Of a stretch of DNA of 64,000 bases, positions 34,362 through 45,691 are shown one piece after another. Position 1 is the first letter of the stretch. Every line of letters starts with the position of its first letter. A program made the translations under genes and the position numbers. The notes under the pieces are model-generated. The model ran no database searches and was not told where the DNA came from. It worked only from the letters and a program-made list of their open reading frames with translations. The stretch spans positions 261,800,180-261,864,179 of the forward strand of contig OY294067.1 of assembly GCA_958510875.1 (NCBI GenBank). The letters run 5' to 3'. Source of the stretch: Endomychus coccineus. Lineage: Eukaryota > Arthropoda > Insecta > Coleoptera > Endomychidae.

Positions 34362-35243
34362 TTATACCTCCACCACAAACTCACGCTTATCTACCTCATC
34401 GTCCGACTGCAAGTAATAATATTTATAAAATATGTTATACTTCAGCCTTGACAGTAAATATAAAAAAATTCTAGACAAGATACAAAACACAATTATTCCA
34501 GAACAAGCCAGAGTAGCAATCAACGGGTTACTGTCCCAATCCAATACTTTGTACAGCACAGTTCTTCCTTGGTAGTCAAGCCCGCCACATAGGTAATAGA
34601 TATATGTGAAAAGTGCGTATGAGAAACCTACTATCATTGTGATATAAGTATGGAACAAATTACAGGGCATCGAAGATATCATGAAGTCGCTCAACATGAA
34701 CAAGCTCACCCATAGATGCGTCGCGTAAGACATCGGCCAGAAGATTCTGTTCTCTGCAAAATACACATAGACGAAATAGGCAATGGATACTACCAGTGAC
34801 GAATCCAAGGCCAAATTGTATAAAATCATATGCAGTTTGAAGTATAAGGGAGCGTCGAACAACTTATTATCATCTTCTTCTTCCTTGATGAACTGAAGGG
34901 CTGTGATCAAAAACGAGGATGAGGAAGCTGCCCAGCAGAACAGTAGATTCCAAAGTGAATAGTATATAAAAGGACTTCCTTTAAACACTATATAATGCCT
35001 TTCTGTCACTATCATATAGATTCGACCGCATATATATAGTAAAATAAAGTAGTAACACATATGAATCATTCTGTATACAACGTAGAATGGTCTCACTCTA
35101 TTGTCGGTCTGCCATTGGGGTAGGATCAACTGCTCGGGATGAGCATAGTTCATCTTGAAATTCTCCCATTTTATTTGATCTTTCAACGCATCCATCACCG
35201 AGTATTGTTGTAGGAAAAAAGTCAGATGACAGTTCTTAGACAT
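34362..35243 (-). CDS. Rolling stone-like multi-pass membrane protein
   Basis: 293 residues in one uninterrupted frame, with an in-frame TAA immediately before the ATG. Hydrophobic segments lie at about residues 53-73, 92-118, 136-162, 175-191, 200-221 and 241-267, giving six or seven membrane spans. Family marks include the early LPQW (41-44) and THLWVSLFMLSDFMISSMPC. Also present are FSYALFTYIYYLCGG and VLYKVLDWDSNP, which parallel the 'GG.D..G...IY.VLDW' block of rolling stone proteins. In Drosophila, rolling stone is a plasma-membrane protein needed for myoblast fusion; insects have several paralogs of unknown role. The charged tail (DDEVDKREFVVEV) would be cytosolic. This is the only convincing host protein gene in the window. 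It appears intronless here, so a retrocopy or an extra upstream non-coding exon are both possible. M17 is an alternative start. Confidence 0.85.
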   Translation of the reverse strand: MSKNCHLTFFLQQYSVMDALKDQIKWENFKMNYAHPEQLILPQWQTDNRVRPFYVVYRMIHMCYYFILLYICGRIYMIVTERHYIVFKGSPFIYYSLWNLLFCWAASSSSFLITALQFIKEEEDDNKLFDAPLYFKLHMILYNLALDSSLVVSIAYFVYVYFAENRIFWPMSYATHLWVSLFMLSDFMISSMPCNLFHTYITMIVGFSYALFTYIYYLCGGLDYQGRTVLYKVLDWDSNPLIATLACSGIIVFCILSRIFLYLLSRLKYNIFYKYYYLQSDDEVDKREFVVEV

Positions 35244-35249
35244 TTATGC

Positions 35250-36668
35250 TAGACTAAGTATTCCACAAAATACCTAACGTTAATGCAGAATCTATGGTTT
35301 GGAGTAACGCCCTCTAGTATCATTTCAGCACAACTTCTGAAATGGACTTCTGATTCTACAGTATTCCGTTTTACGGAATGTGTACGAATAGTCCAGTCAA
35401 AAGTGTGAAAAACATCTAAAATTTTATAGCCCGCACGAAAATACAAAATTCTTTTTGCATCGTGTTCAGAATGGCTTACACATCGTTAGTCAGAAGAAGA
35501 AAAAGGGTGCTCGTGATTATTACTATTAATAAACAATTGAAAACCATTTTCAATTAACAAATGAATGTTCTTTTACGACAAATGGAATATTTCGGGCTCT
35601 TTTGAACCAAAGATTCTGAAATTTGGTATCAGGGAGCTTTTTGGTCCTCTGAACCCGAATCGGAAAATGGAAAATCCAGCGCCCGTTTGCTGGAAAACCC
35701 TGAAAGTTTTACCAAATCTTAGCAACAAACAACATTTTTTTCTCGGACTGTGGTATTGAAATAATGAGATGCCGTGATGTAACAATTTTCACTAAAAGAA
35801 GGAAAATTCTGGAAAATTGGTGGAAAATTGCGTCGTTTTTCTTCAGATTCCTGTCTCGGTCCTCGTCCATCTCGTCCAACAATAAAAAATAATATGAAAA
35901 TCTTGTTTTTTCTGTTATTATTTGTTTTCCCCTTCCTTGGATACGTGATTTCAAAAACAATAGTGGAACGAGTTAATTCCCTTTATAAGTTTTCCATACG
36001 ATGAAGTTAAGATAAGATAATAACATGATGAAGTTAGCGTTATCTTGTTTTAGTATAGCAAAATAGTTGAAATCTTTTTTTGCCTTACTACTATTGCCAT
36101 TGTTGTTTTAACACACACGCCACGTTCCGAACTAACAGTTGTTGTTCTAAACAACATTCTAGACCAGGAGATCTCAAACTGTGGCAAGCAAACACATCAC
36201 ACGTGGTCCGCGGAATTTCAGGAAGAAGTTCAATGTATTCATTTTTTGATACTAATATAGATCTCCTTAGTTTAGTTGTGTTTGAAGTTTTCTTAATTCA
36301 AGAAAGATGCGGATGCTACAATAATAGGAACTCCCTTCGAGCAGCCACAATCTCCGAGAGTGTTGTAGTAGTCGGGGAGTATATCGATCTTGAGGTTATC
36401 TTGATTGGTCTCACTCGTGCATCTGATTACGTATACTTCAAAAAACTGGAAAAACGCATTATTCTTGCACTTTCAAGAGGTTATGACATAGCTTTTGCAT
36501 TATTGGACAAAGGGAAAGTGAACTTTTTAATAACGCTATAACCACATCCTTGGCTTAACTCAACCAAGTGTTCAAGGAAAAAATGCTGACCCTCACGTCG
36601 TTCCTAAGGCAAGTTACCGGTTTCTTGGGCTGTAACACCCAACCTGGGATCACTAGTACAGGACTTAC
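35250..36668. other. No recognised gene; upstream flank of the rolling stone-like gene
   Basis: A 153-codon plus-strand open frame at 36080-36541 has no motif I recognise and unremarkable composition; I do not call it a gene. The rolling stone-like promoter should lie here, but no core element stands out. Confidence 0.35.
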
Positions 36669-36806
36669 CTTTCAACTTCTGCAATGGTTGCATATTGAAA
36701 CAGACCTCAAAAGCTGGAGCCGGAATAACACCAAGAATTGAACCGTACTTCTTACATTTGTAAGTGTTGTCAACCAGCCCGTGAGTGTCGAAAATTGCGG
36801 CTACTG
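36669..36806 (-). CDS. Possible internal exon of a small cysteine-containing secreted protein
   Basis: On the minus strand, a good acceptor (TTTTTGGGTGTGTTCGCAG) precedes and a consensus donor (AAAG/GTAAGT) follows a 138-nt open segment. The phase is 1 at both ends. It encodes AAIFDTHGLVDNTYKCKKYG then ILGVIPAPAFEVCFN and MQPLQKLKG. Read-through upstream gives a hydrophobic run (CCLFLGVFAAVAAIF) resembling a signal peptide but lacking a methionine. I do not recognise the family. No neighbouring exon was found, so it may be a gene fragment. Its upstream edge adjoins a repeat shared with 40706-40960. Confidence 0.35.
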
Positions 36807-36822
36807 CTGCGAACACACCCAA

Positions 36823-37050
36823 AAATAAACAACAAATTTTGGAGACCTCGATGAACCACCAGCAGTTGAACTATCTCTTGGGTCGAGAGAGGATGAATTT
36901 GATGTTGATGAGTGTCAGGTGCCATTATAGACTCGCCATGAACTTCAACACAACCCCAAAAGACCGTTGAGATATGTCGTGAAATAAAAAAGAAAATTGA
37001 AGTAATTGAACTTTTGACAGAAATTTATATTATAGATGATATGAAGATAT
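36823..37050. repeat. Dispersed repeat, copy 1
   Basis: Shares CACCAGCAG, AACTATCTCTTG, TGCCATTATAG, AACTTCAACACAACCC and TTGAAGTAATTGAACTTTTG in order with 40706-40960, at ~85% by eye. Non-coding. Confidence 0.8.
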
Positions 37051-37784
37051 GAAGATTTCAATAATGTCGTAGTTTCTCCATTGTTTATGTCATTATCGCC
37101 AAACTAAACAATATAAAAAACTAGAAATGTGTTGTCGCTTGGAGAATAGTGTGCGAGCAAAATTACTCTTTGCAAATCATTTGATTTGGTTACTGATTCT
37201 TGTTATAGTTGTTTTACACTCTATACGATAATCTTCGCATTCAACCAGTTCAGGGAATGAGTGGGACACAAACTGCTAAGGTACGGTGTAAATTTTAGTT
37301 TACTTCAATAATTATTGGTGTTGTTGCTGTTGAACTATTTTGTTGAAATTTGGGAGAAAGCAGTATTAAATTAACTTAAATTTACTGTGGAACTTTTGAA
37401 TCGATTCAATTTATACTTTGAGAGTTATGATTCTTTTTCAACCCTCAGAAAAGGGTGTGTTTATTACACGATTTCTCCGAAAAACAATAAGGTTCGTCAC
37501 CGAACGTAGGAAATGATTTTTTGTCAAAATTTGAATATGATACGACCTTTAGAATTTGAGTTATCGTATATACAAAATTTCGTGACGAACATCCAAACGT
37601 CAGAAATTCGATGAAAAATACTATGTGCAGGAATTTCTGCTCTAGGAATTTTTTTTAATAATAAAGAAGAATCTTTCCATTCCATATTCAATTCAATCAA
37701 CAACCTCACCTGAGAGGTGAACGGATGGTTTTTGTGTTCGAAAACCAATTGTTCCCAATGCAATTTCCCTCTAAGAATGTTTTT
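37051..37784. other. No recognisable feature
   Basis: No supported gene or repeat. Confidence 0.35.
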
Positions 37785-37988
37785 TTACGACCGCGTTTCT
37801 AGCGAAAACTCAGAAGATCCTTTTGTAATTCTTCCTTCTACAACATGACGAACATAGTTATCCCAAAATTGAGGTGTAACAGTACTTGAAGCCTCCTGCC
37901 AATCATTGAAGCAGTGATCAATAGATTTTCCATCCGATGTGTTGGTTATAAAACATCTTTGAAATTCCCCATATCGTTTATATTGCAT
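37785..37988 (-). pseudogene. Possible DDE transposase C-terminal fragment
   Basis: A 67-codon minus-strand frame reads DHCFNDWQEASSTVTPQFWD then NYVRHVVE. An 'A...(I/V)TP-x-(F/W)W...C/Y-x-(K/R)HV' pattern is common near the end of several insect DDE transposases. There are no catalytic residues and no terminal repeats nearby, so the call is weak. Confidence 0.25.
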
Positions 37989-38779
37989 TTACCAGTTTAT
38001 TCATGGATTATCTTTGTGGTTTACTTCTAGAAGACATTCACCAAAAGAAAGGTGTGACTTACTTGTAAACAATGCAACAACTCAGATTTAATCAGGTGAT
38101 GTGGAAATTTGATATGGTGTTTGGTGACTTTTCCACTACTTTGATATGATATGAAATTGTATCCATTATAATACAGGACGGTCTCCTTAAATTTGGAAGC
38201 AATTACTCTCGAAACCAATTATGAAAGTTCTTTAGGTTCATTTCATCATGAAAATCTCGATCTTAGGATTTTAAACAAAATACAAGTTCCGTTGCAGGGA
38301 TAAAACTTTCTCAATTGCCATTACATTATGTACCTGTCATGAAATTATCATTTCACTACCAACAATCAAAAGATTGTAGACGATTAGAAATATCATCCAA
38401 GTTTATTTCTATAGAATCAAACTAAATAACATCTACTTCATCAGTATTTGGAAATACCAACTAGAAGGAACATGAATAAATGTATACATCACCGTGCCAT
38501 CCCCTGCGTTGAAACTCATAACTTAATCAATGGAGCAATCAGGGCCCGCAATGAAGATACGTATAATGGTTCTTGGAAAGAAAATTACCTCCCTGAAATA
38601 TGCAAACTGAGCCGACTCGAGAGCATTAAGTAAATAGAAAATCAATATTTTATTTTATTCATGATGAGGCCACGCACTTGCACGCAAGATTGTGTCACTT
38701 CTGCTAAATAACAATAAATATCGTTAGGGTAGATTCGTATCCGTAAACAGAGTTGCAGAAGGTACACAATAAATAAAGA
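37989..38779. other. No recognisable feature
   Basis: No supported gene or repeat. Confidence 0.35.
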
Positions 38780-39975
38780 AGAATGTTTGTTTGTTTTTCA
38801 TACAAATCTACAGCCTCATTTCAATTTTGATGAAATTTGGCAAACTTGACCTTCAAAACAACAGATCATAAAATTTCTCGCAAAAACTATCCCGTCTCAC
38901 TTTCCCACCCCTCAAAGCAGACAATTATCGATCTTGATGAAATTTGGCACACTTGATCTGCAAAACAACAGGAAAGTTACTAGCTAGATGATATTTCGGA
39001 AAAAATAACCCATCGCCAATTTTAGCCCCTTAAAGCAAATAAGTACCTTAACGAACCACAGGTTATTATTTATAAATTGTAGACATTTACAAATGGCACG
39101 ATCGAGATTCAAGAATTCTGAAACACTTTTATACCGGGTGTCCCAGTATACCTGTTCCAATGAATTATCTCAGCCATTTCGAAAGATAAAAATTTGAAAA
39201 TTTCATGATCTCCAATTCGTTCCGGTTTGACCGGAAGTGACTCTGACTTTTTTATTCCAAATAGCACCCGGTATATTTTTTGCATTTTTTGATTTCTACT
39301 CAAAATTATCTTTCCAACAATGTATCACACTTTGTATTTTACATTTGATTTGATGAAGAAAACGACAATTGAAATTTCAAATTGCAGTAGGCTACGATAT
39401 CTTGTGTAATCTTGATTTTGATTCCAATAATAATTGATAATTCATGAACAATTTTGCATTCGAGATGATGAAGAGAACATCAAATTTCAAATTATTAGAA
39501 TTGTAGTAGAACTGGAAGAATTAATAATTCTTAAATGAAAACCTTAGTGTGCCATGGAAACATTTGAATACATTTGTTTGTAACTTTGATAGTGATACAT
39601 CGTTGGAAAGATAATTTTGAGTAGAAATCAAAAATTGCAAAAAATATACAGGGTGCTATTCGAAATAAAAAAGTCAGAGTCACTTCCGGTCAAACCGGAA
39701 GTGACTTTCAATTTTTGTTTTTCTCAGTTAAAGGTTCCTTGAACGAATTGGAGATCATAAAATTTTCAAATTTTTATCTTTTGAAATGACTGGATAATCC
39801 ATTGGAACATGTATACTGGGACACCCGGTATTCTTTCGTATGCGATGAGCCCGTCTTCGTAAGATGTTCTCGCGAACGTATTTCACATAATGACTATCTG
39901 GGAAAAAAACTGTGGGGATACAAATATTCTTCGATTCTTGTAACCTGGGCTACGCCGGGTATATCAGCTAATATA
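38780..39975 (+). mobile_element. Possible Helentron/Helitron-like non-autonomous element carrying a fold-back insertion
   Basis: 38826-38975 has two direct copies of TTGATGAAATTTGGCA followed by CAAAACAACAG. 39942-39959 has a hairpin ACCTGG-GCTACG-CCGGGT followed by CAGCTAATA, reminiscent of the 3' hairpin plus CTAG terminus of insect Helentrons. A TA-flanked fold-back (39134-39828) sits inside. There is no Rep/helicase gene and the 5' end is not fixed. Confidence 0.3.
39134..39828. mobile_element. Fold-back transposon with CCGGGTGTCCCA ends, TA-flanked
   Basis: Ends CCGGGTGTCCCAGTATAC and GTATACTGGGACACCCGG, with TA on both sides (39132-39133, 39829-39830). Inverted arms extend ~190-240 bp. 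The left arm lacks ~50 bp present in the right arm next to TTCGTTCCGG. Each arm contains a subterminal inverted end motif (GCACCCGGTATA near 39270; TACAGGGTGC near 39646). No transposase. It is clearly related by its ends to 9140-9992 and 60500-62860. Confidence 0.85.
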
Positions 39976-40705
39976 TAAAAAAATTAAACGTTTGATCAAG
40001 GGTTGCAGTATCTCATTCCATTTATAGTTCATTTACACGTAATACGATTATATGGAACATGTTTCAATTGAATATCAAAGCGCAATACGATTTCCGTTGC
40101 TAACAACACTTTCAATCTAGAAAATGTAATAGACAATTTTCATTTCATTGAATATCGTCTAACAATATTTTTCCTTGAATTTAGCCCATCATATTAGTTG
40201 CCCCAATTATCATCATACCGAGTTGTTTGAGTATATCTATAGAGACCAAACTAGGGTGAAGTGGTCATATTTCGAAAAGGGGTTGACTTCTTTGCAAGGT
40301 TATCGACCATGCACTTTTCGATGCGACTCAGCCATTATATAAGACTCGTATGCTATCGAAGACATCCATAATTAACAAACAACCTATTGGTTGAGCGTGT
40401 AGAGGAAGGAGCCACGATGGATTGGAAATGTATAATTTTCAATGGTAGGTGGTCTTATAGAGTTCTTTCTGCAATATTGCTTGCTCGAAGAATACCATTT
40501 TATATCTTACAAAACGTGGAGGACATGTATTAGAGGGATGTAGCCCGTGAACAACAGCTAGTATAACATAAAAGACAAATACCACTGACTCACCCACTCA
40601 TCATCACGAAATCTCCGAAGCTAAAAGACTATCGACGTGAAATTGGCAAGTAGGTTTCTTATATGTCTCAATGGTTGGATATTGGAAAAGACTTCAAAAC
40701 GAGGA
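39976..40705. other. No recognisable gene
   Basis: TAGCCCGTGAACAACAGCTAGTA at 40529-40552 again resembles a Helentron-type 3' end, but lacks a clear hairpin. Otherwise nothing supported. Confidence 0.3.
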
Positions 40706-40960
40706 GCTGGAAGAACACACCCAAAAAGAAACAACAAATTTGAAAGACCACCAGCAGCCGAACTATCTCTTGATTCGAAAGAGGCTGAATTTGATGTTGA
40801 ATGTTAGGTGCCATTATAGGCTCACCATTAACTTCAACACAACCCTAAAAGACAGTTGAGGTATGTGGTGTAATATCAAATAAAATTGAAGTAATTGAAC
40901 TTTTGACAAAAATTTATATCATAGATCATATGATGATATGAAAATTTTGATTTTGCCTAT
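40706..40960. repeat. Dispersed repeat, copy 2
   Basis: Second copy of the repeat at 36823-37050, same orientation. Both end in an AT-rich stretch beginning TTTATAT. No coding content. Confidence 0.8.
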
Positions 40961-41248
40961 TTTCTCCAATTTTCATGTATGTTGACGTTTTCGACAGTCA
41001 CGTAAAGTTTTTATGACAGACATCTCCATAGTTCAGACGGTCTATGACAGACCATACATAACCTCATAACAACACAGGTGACGTTTACATGACAGACATA
41101 TGCCTTCGGCTGTCGCTACTCATTTGAAATATTCATTAAGTCTTGAAACTTGGGGAATGGAATCGCTGCTACGAAGCCAACGCCTTAAATGTTTCTATGA
41201 GTATCAGTTAGTATATTTACAAATCAACCGAGCTCTTCATTCAATATA

Positions 41249-42496
41249 GTCTAGGAGCCAGAGCGATATCGATGGACTGAACATTAACCCGATGGCACTA
41301 TGGTTTATCGTTAGAGGACGATTCAATGATCAATTCATCTCAAAGACCGAATTTTCCCCGGCTGCTAGATCTCGAGATACAGCATCCGCATTTTTTCTTT
41401 TTTTTTTACTAGAGGTTAACCCGTTCCAAGTTGCGGTTACTTGAGAAGCATGCCATTCTTATACACTTCCACCATGTGCCATCATTTTTTATCGTGTCCG
41501 TTTATCAGGCCAACCAGTTAAAATTGAACTGAAAATGGACTGCAAGTTAACCCCCCCAAACCTGGTGGAAAATATTCATTGGTATTGGCAATTGTTAACA
41601 TACCCTATGCCATCAAAAGTTATCGGTCCATTTTCGAGTAATTGGCCATTATTTGGATCAAAAGTGTTTATTTTTTTCATTTTGTGGATAAAACTTGCGG
41701 GTTACAAGGTAACATGATGGCACCATGTTAAATAACTTTATCAGATGTCAAATAAAAATTTAAAATTATTGCCATCACTCCTTGCCTATTTCAACCCACC
41801 AAAACCCTCTAAAACCATCCCCCAGAAAAATATGAATTATAAGATAATATGACCAATTTTATGATAAATCAGTCAATTATTGGGACTCTGGCTGGGTTTA
41901 AAATCGAAACGGCTTTTGTTTATTTATTTTTTTCATTCTGCCGGATGATATTATGGAGTTTTGAGGGGTTGAAATAGGCAAGGAGTGATGGCAATAATTT
42001 TAAATCTTTATTTGACCTCCAATAAAGTTATTTAACATGGTGCCATCATGTTACCTTGTAACCCGCAAGTTTTATCCACAAAATGAAAAAAGAAACATTT
42101 TTGGTCCAAATAATGGCCAATTACTCGGAAATGGATCGATAACTATTGATGGCATAGGGTATATTAACAATTGCCAACACCAATGAACATTTTCCACCAG
42201 GTTTGGGGGGGTTAACTTGCAGTCCATTTTTGGTTCATTTTTAACCAGGCCGACCTGATAAACGGACAAGATGGCACATGGTGGATGTGTAAAAGAATGG
42301 CATGCTTTTCAAGTAACCGCAACTTGGAAAGGGTTAACCTCCAGTCAAAAAAAATGCGGATGCTATACCTCGAGATCCAGCAGCAGTGGAAAATTCGGTC
42401 TGTGAGTTGAATTGATCATTGAATCGTCCTCTAACGATAAACCATAGTGCCATCGGGTTAATGTTCGGTCCATCAATATCGCTCTGGCTCCTAGAC
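41249..42496. mobile_element. Large fold-back transposon with GTCTAGGAGCC ends, TA-flanked
   Basis: Ends GTCTAGGAGCCAGAGCGATA and its complement, TA on both sides (41247-41248, 42497-42498). Arms of ~540-560 bp (41249-41812 and ~41955-42496) are inverted copies at roughly 93-95% by eye, separated by ~140 bp. There is no transposase. A half copy lies at 22243-22925 with the same end. The related open frames in the arms (an NLVENVHWCWQLL-type stretch) are coincidental products of the repeat. Confidence 0.88.
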
Positions 42497-42498
42497 TA

Positions 42499-44110
42499 AT
42501 AGGAAAAGTATGGGTAAAATAACAGGTTGGTCTAGACTCTAGAACATAAAATGTGGTACGCATACTACTCGTGGTAGGCCAATACATCCCAAGTGGTACG
42601 CTTAATTTTAGAAGGAAGATACTCACCTTTTTTAAACTGTAAACATTGTATCTAAATTTACTTCTTCACCGGATTCGGTTCGATGCGCAGTGTCAAAAAA
42701 GAGAGTACAGCAGAAAAATATCAAGAGCAAACTGAATATTCGAAAAAAAAATTTGCTTCATTCTACCATCTAATGAAAATGTAATCTCCAATATGTGTTA
42801 CAATTAAGGTTATTGGCTATCGACAATTCGTACTTTGGTTGAAGAGGAAAAGTGTCTGGAACTGTCGACAGTCACCATGATAATCTGGTATATCAACGTA
42901 GTTTAAATGAGCTACTCGCAACAACATTAGTCAAAGTTCTCAAATCCACGTGCGTCTCGAAACTATTTAGACGTACATCCTGACCTCATGACCCAGAATG
43001 TCATCTTGCCGCATTTCCGCTATGTTAATAGCACGAGCACCCTCATAATTGCTGCCTGTCCCCCTTACGAGTAGTGCCAATTCTCCCTACGTTGACTGGC
43101 AATCAACCACCACGTCTGACCACATGTCTCTTTTCTTCAAGTGGGAACTTGTTATTATTCTTGACATTGTGAGTGGTTTGCGAGTTTAAAAACGAATTAA
43201 CGTGAGCAATTTATATTATTTACGTTATTGATGAACGATGGTTGTCGGAACTCTTTGATGTAGTTTACTCATCATCACCATCACATGGCTTAAGCTTCCG
43301 CAAAATATTCCACGTTTGGAAAATAGCGTTCTTTTTTCTTGTTATATTTACACTAAACAGATTGGATCAATTTCTATGAATTATTACTGATTTTCCGGAA
43401 AACATTCAATCTTTAGAGTCTGAAGGAACAGAATATCTCATGTATATTCATACTTTCTCTCACTCGTAGGTAACAAAATTATTACATTCACTGAACATTC
43501 GTACTCAATTGTTATAAGTTTAGAGCTCCCGTGATTCAAAAAAATTGCCAATCGCTCTGAGGTGGTGAAAATAAGAACTACTGTTCTTGGTTGCAGTAGG
43601 GTAAGTGGGACTTTTGCCATCCATTTTTTTTTTAAATATAGTCTAAAATACTTTTTGTATGATTACAACAGTGTTTCTATGGTTATAAATATACATCATA
43701 CTCAAGGTTACTTTAAATTAATTACTCTGTGCTATTATGAAAGTAAGGTTGAACTCACACAATCCTTTATGTCAATGATTTTGACAGTTTACATGATACA
43801 CAGAGTATGAAACATAGAGTTGTCGAACGCATATGTTGTCAATTAAAATAAACATTCAATGCCATACAGTATAACTTTTAAGTTTAATTTATAATGTTAG
43901 TTATTAAGAAAGCTAGTGAAAATACTACAATCATTCATTTAATCCGCAGAGTCCTGAAGCGAAAAATTGTGCTAGCAAAAGGAAGGTGAGGGAAGTTAGC
44001 GATCTACCGTCAGTTAATTTTAATAAAAAAGTATTCGTGATTTAGTCTTCCAAATATTCATTACATTAATCAGTTAATTTGTTAAATTGTCATTGGAAAA
44101 TATTGTTTAA
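42499..44110. other. No recognisable feature
   Basis: No supported gene or repeat. Short open frames near 43438-43810 carry no motif. Confidence 0.35.
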
Positions 44111-44395
44111 AATGTTATTTATCAAGAAAACGTGAATAGTCTAAACCGTCAAGGAAAATATGTAAAAAGTATTGTTTGGAACTCTATTGGTTTCGAACCT
44201 ACAATTCCAGAAGGAATCCAATTTCTAGTCAGATCCTTCGACCGCACGGCCTCCACCGCTGATGGTAACTTAATAGTCTATTCCAAGAATAAACTCTCAA
44301 ATGGGATTTTTTTTTTTTGGCTCTAGGACAAGGGATTGATGTCCATAATTCTAGAAGTAATTACTAACAGATAGCTAGAAAATAAATTCAAATAA
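44111..44395 (+). pseudogene. Unrecognised coding-like unit, copy 1 of a tandem pair
   Basis: The aligned frame reads ENVNSLNRQGKYVKSIVWNS then IGFEPTIPEGIQFLVRSFDR then GNLIVYSKNKLSNG, before a ~25 bp T-rich insertion (44306-44331) shifts into a stop. No initiator ATG is in frame upstream. I do not recognise the protein. The second copy at 44400 keeps the same frame, which is why it is listed. Confidence 0.35.
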
Positions 44396-44399
44396 TAAT

Positions 44400-44669
44400 A
44401 TGGCATTGGAATATATTTTTGAAAATGATATTCATGAAGAAAACGTAAACAGTCTAAACCGTGAAGGAAAATATGTAAAACGTATTGTTTGGAACTTTAT
44501 TGGTTTCGAAGATACAATCCCAGAAGGAATCTGATTTCTAGTCAGATCCTTCGACCATGCGGCCACCACCGCTGATGGTAACTTAATACTCTATTCGAAG
44601 AATAAAATCTCAAATGGGATTGAAGTCCATAATTCTAGAAGTAATTACTCGCAGCCAGCTAGAAAATAA
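44400..44669 (+). pseudogene. Unrecognised coding-like unit, copy 2 of a tandem pair
   Basis: ATG at 44400 opens a 90-codon frame (MALEYIFENDIHEENVNSLN...) ending at TAA 44667-44669 and interrupted only once, by TGA at 44532-44534, where copy 1 has CAA. Predicted features: IVWNFIGFEDTIPEG, FLVRSFDHAATTADGNLILY, then a serine/asparagine-rich tail. No signal peptide or membrane segment. Differences between copies include replacements as well as silent changes, so constraint is not obvious. It may be the last exon of a gene or a transposon-derived piece. Confidence 0.4.
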
Positions 44670-45691
44670 ATTCAAATAACATTAACAAATTGATGGATAA
44701 TTCTCAATCTAGAGCTTTGCCCTCTCATGCTTCAGCAAAAAAAAAATTATGAACTATCTACTACGCACTCGGGATGTTACATACGACATCGCTTAGCTCA
44801 TTAAAATAAGCATGTTTAAAGGAAATAAACTTGACGGCAAAATGAAAACAGTAGCCTGATTTTAGAATGATGAACAGTGTGACGTCGCAGGATCAATATT
44901 TTCATATAACGACGTGAATGAATTTAATATGTGATGTTTATATATTCGATATATTATTATTATTATGTTTATATCAATAAGTTTTGTTTACAAGTAAATA
45001 TTTACGTAGGTACTACTTGATATAAATATAAAAACAATATAATATAAATAAAACCATAAATAAAATAATCATAACATAATAGATAAAGAAGTACAGTTGG
45101 ATTAAAGTTAGTACTATGAACCACCACAGCAGAAACTAAGCAAGTGGGTGAATGGATAATTTCATAAATAAATGATGAATATTTAGATACCTCAAAATGG
45201 CATTATATCTGGAAAACACTTTTAACAATTTTAATAACCGTAATTGAATTTACCACAATTGCCCCAACATTAACAGCGTCCTATTCTGAGTCATCAGCTG
45301 TTCTCGCCTACGATTGTAATTGTTTGATTTATGCCAGTGTTGACACCAATAAATTAATCCTTCTCTCATATTTTGAAACACATCTTGACGCGTGTGAATG
45401 GCATATTATGACTTAGGCGTGCGTAAGGCAAAGTAATCATTGAAACTATGTGGAATAAGAGTCATTCATAAATCATAACTAATTATGAGTATGTAACAGC
45501 ATACAAAATTCTGAATCATAGACGTATTCTAGATGTCGCATAGTTATAAACACGATCTTTAGAAGAGGAATTATACATATTCTTATCACCCAACTGATTT
45601 AGAATGAATTAATTTAAGAATAGCCATGTTTGATTTTGCCATTATAACTGATACATCACAGGATAGTATGAGCATATAATGAGAATGAAAA
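44670..45691. other. No recognisable feature
   Basis: AT-rich with no supported gene or repeat. Confidence 0.35.

Noticed and set aside
36080..36541. 153-codon plus-strand open frame
   Set aside because: No recognisable domain, no splice or start context, and composition like the surroundings. Length alone is not enough in AT-rich, low-constraint DNA.
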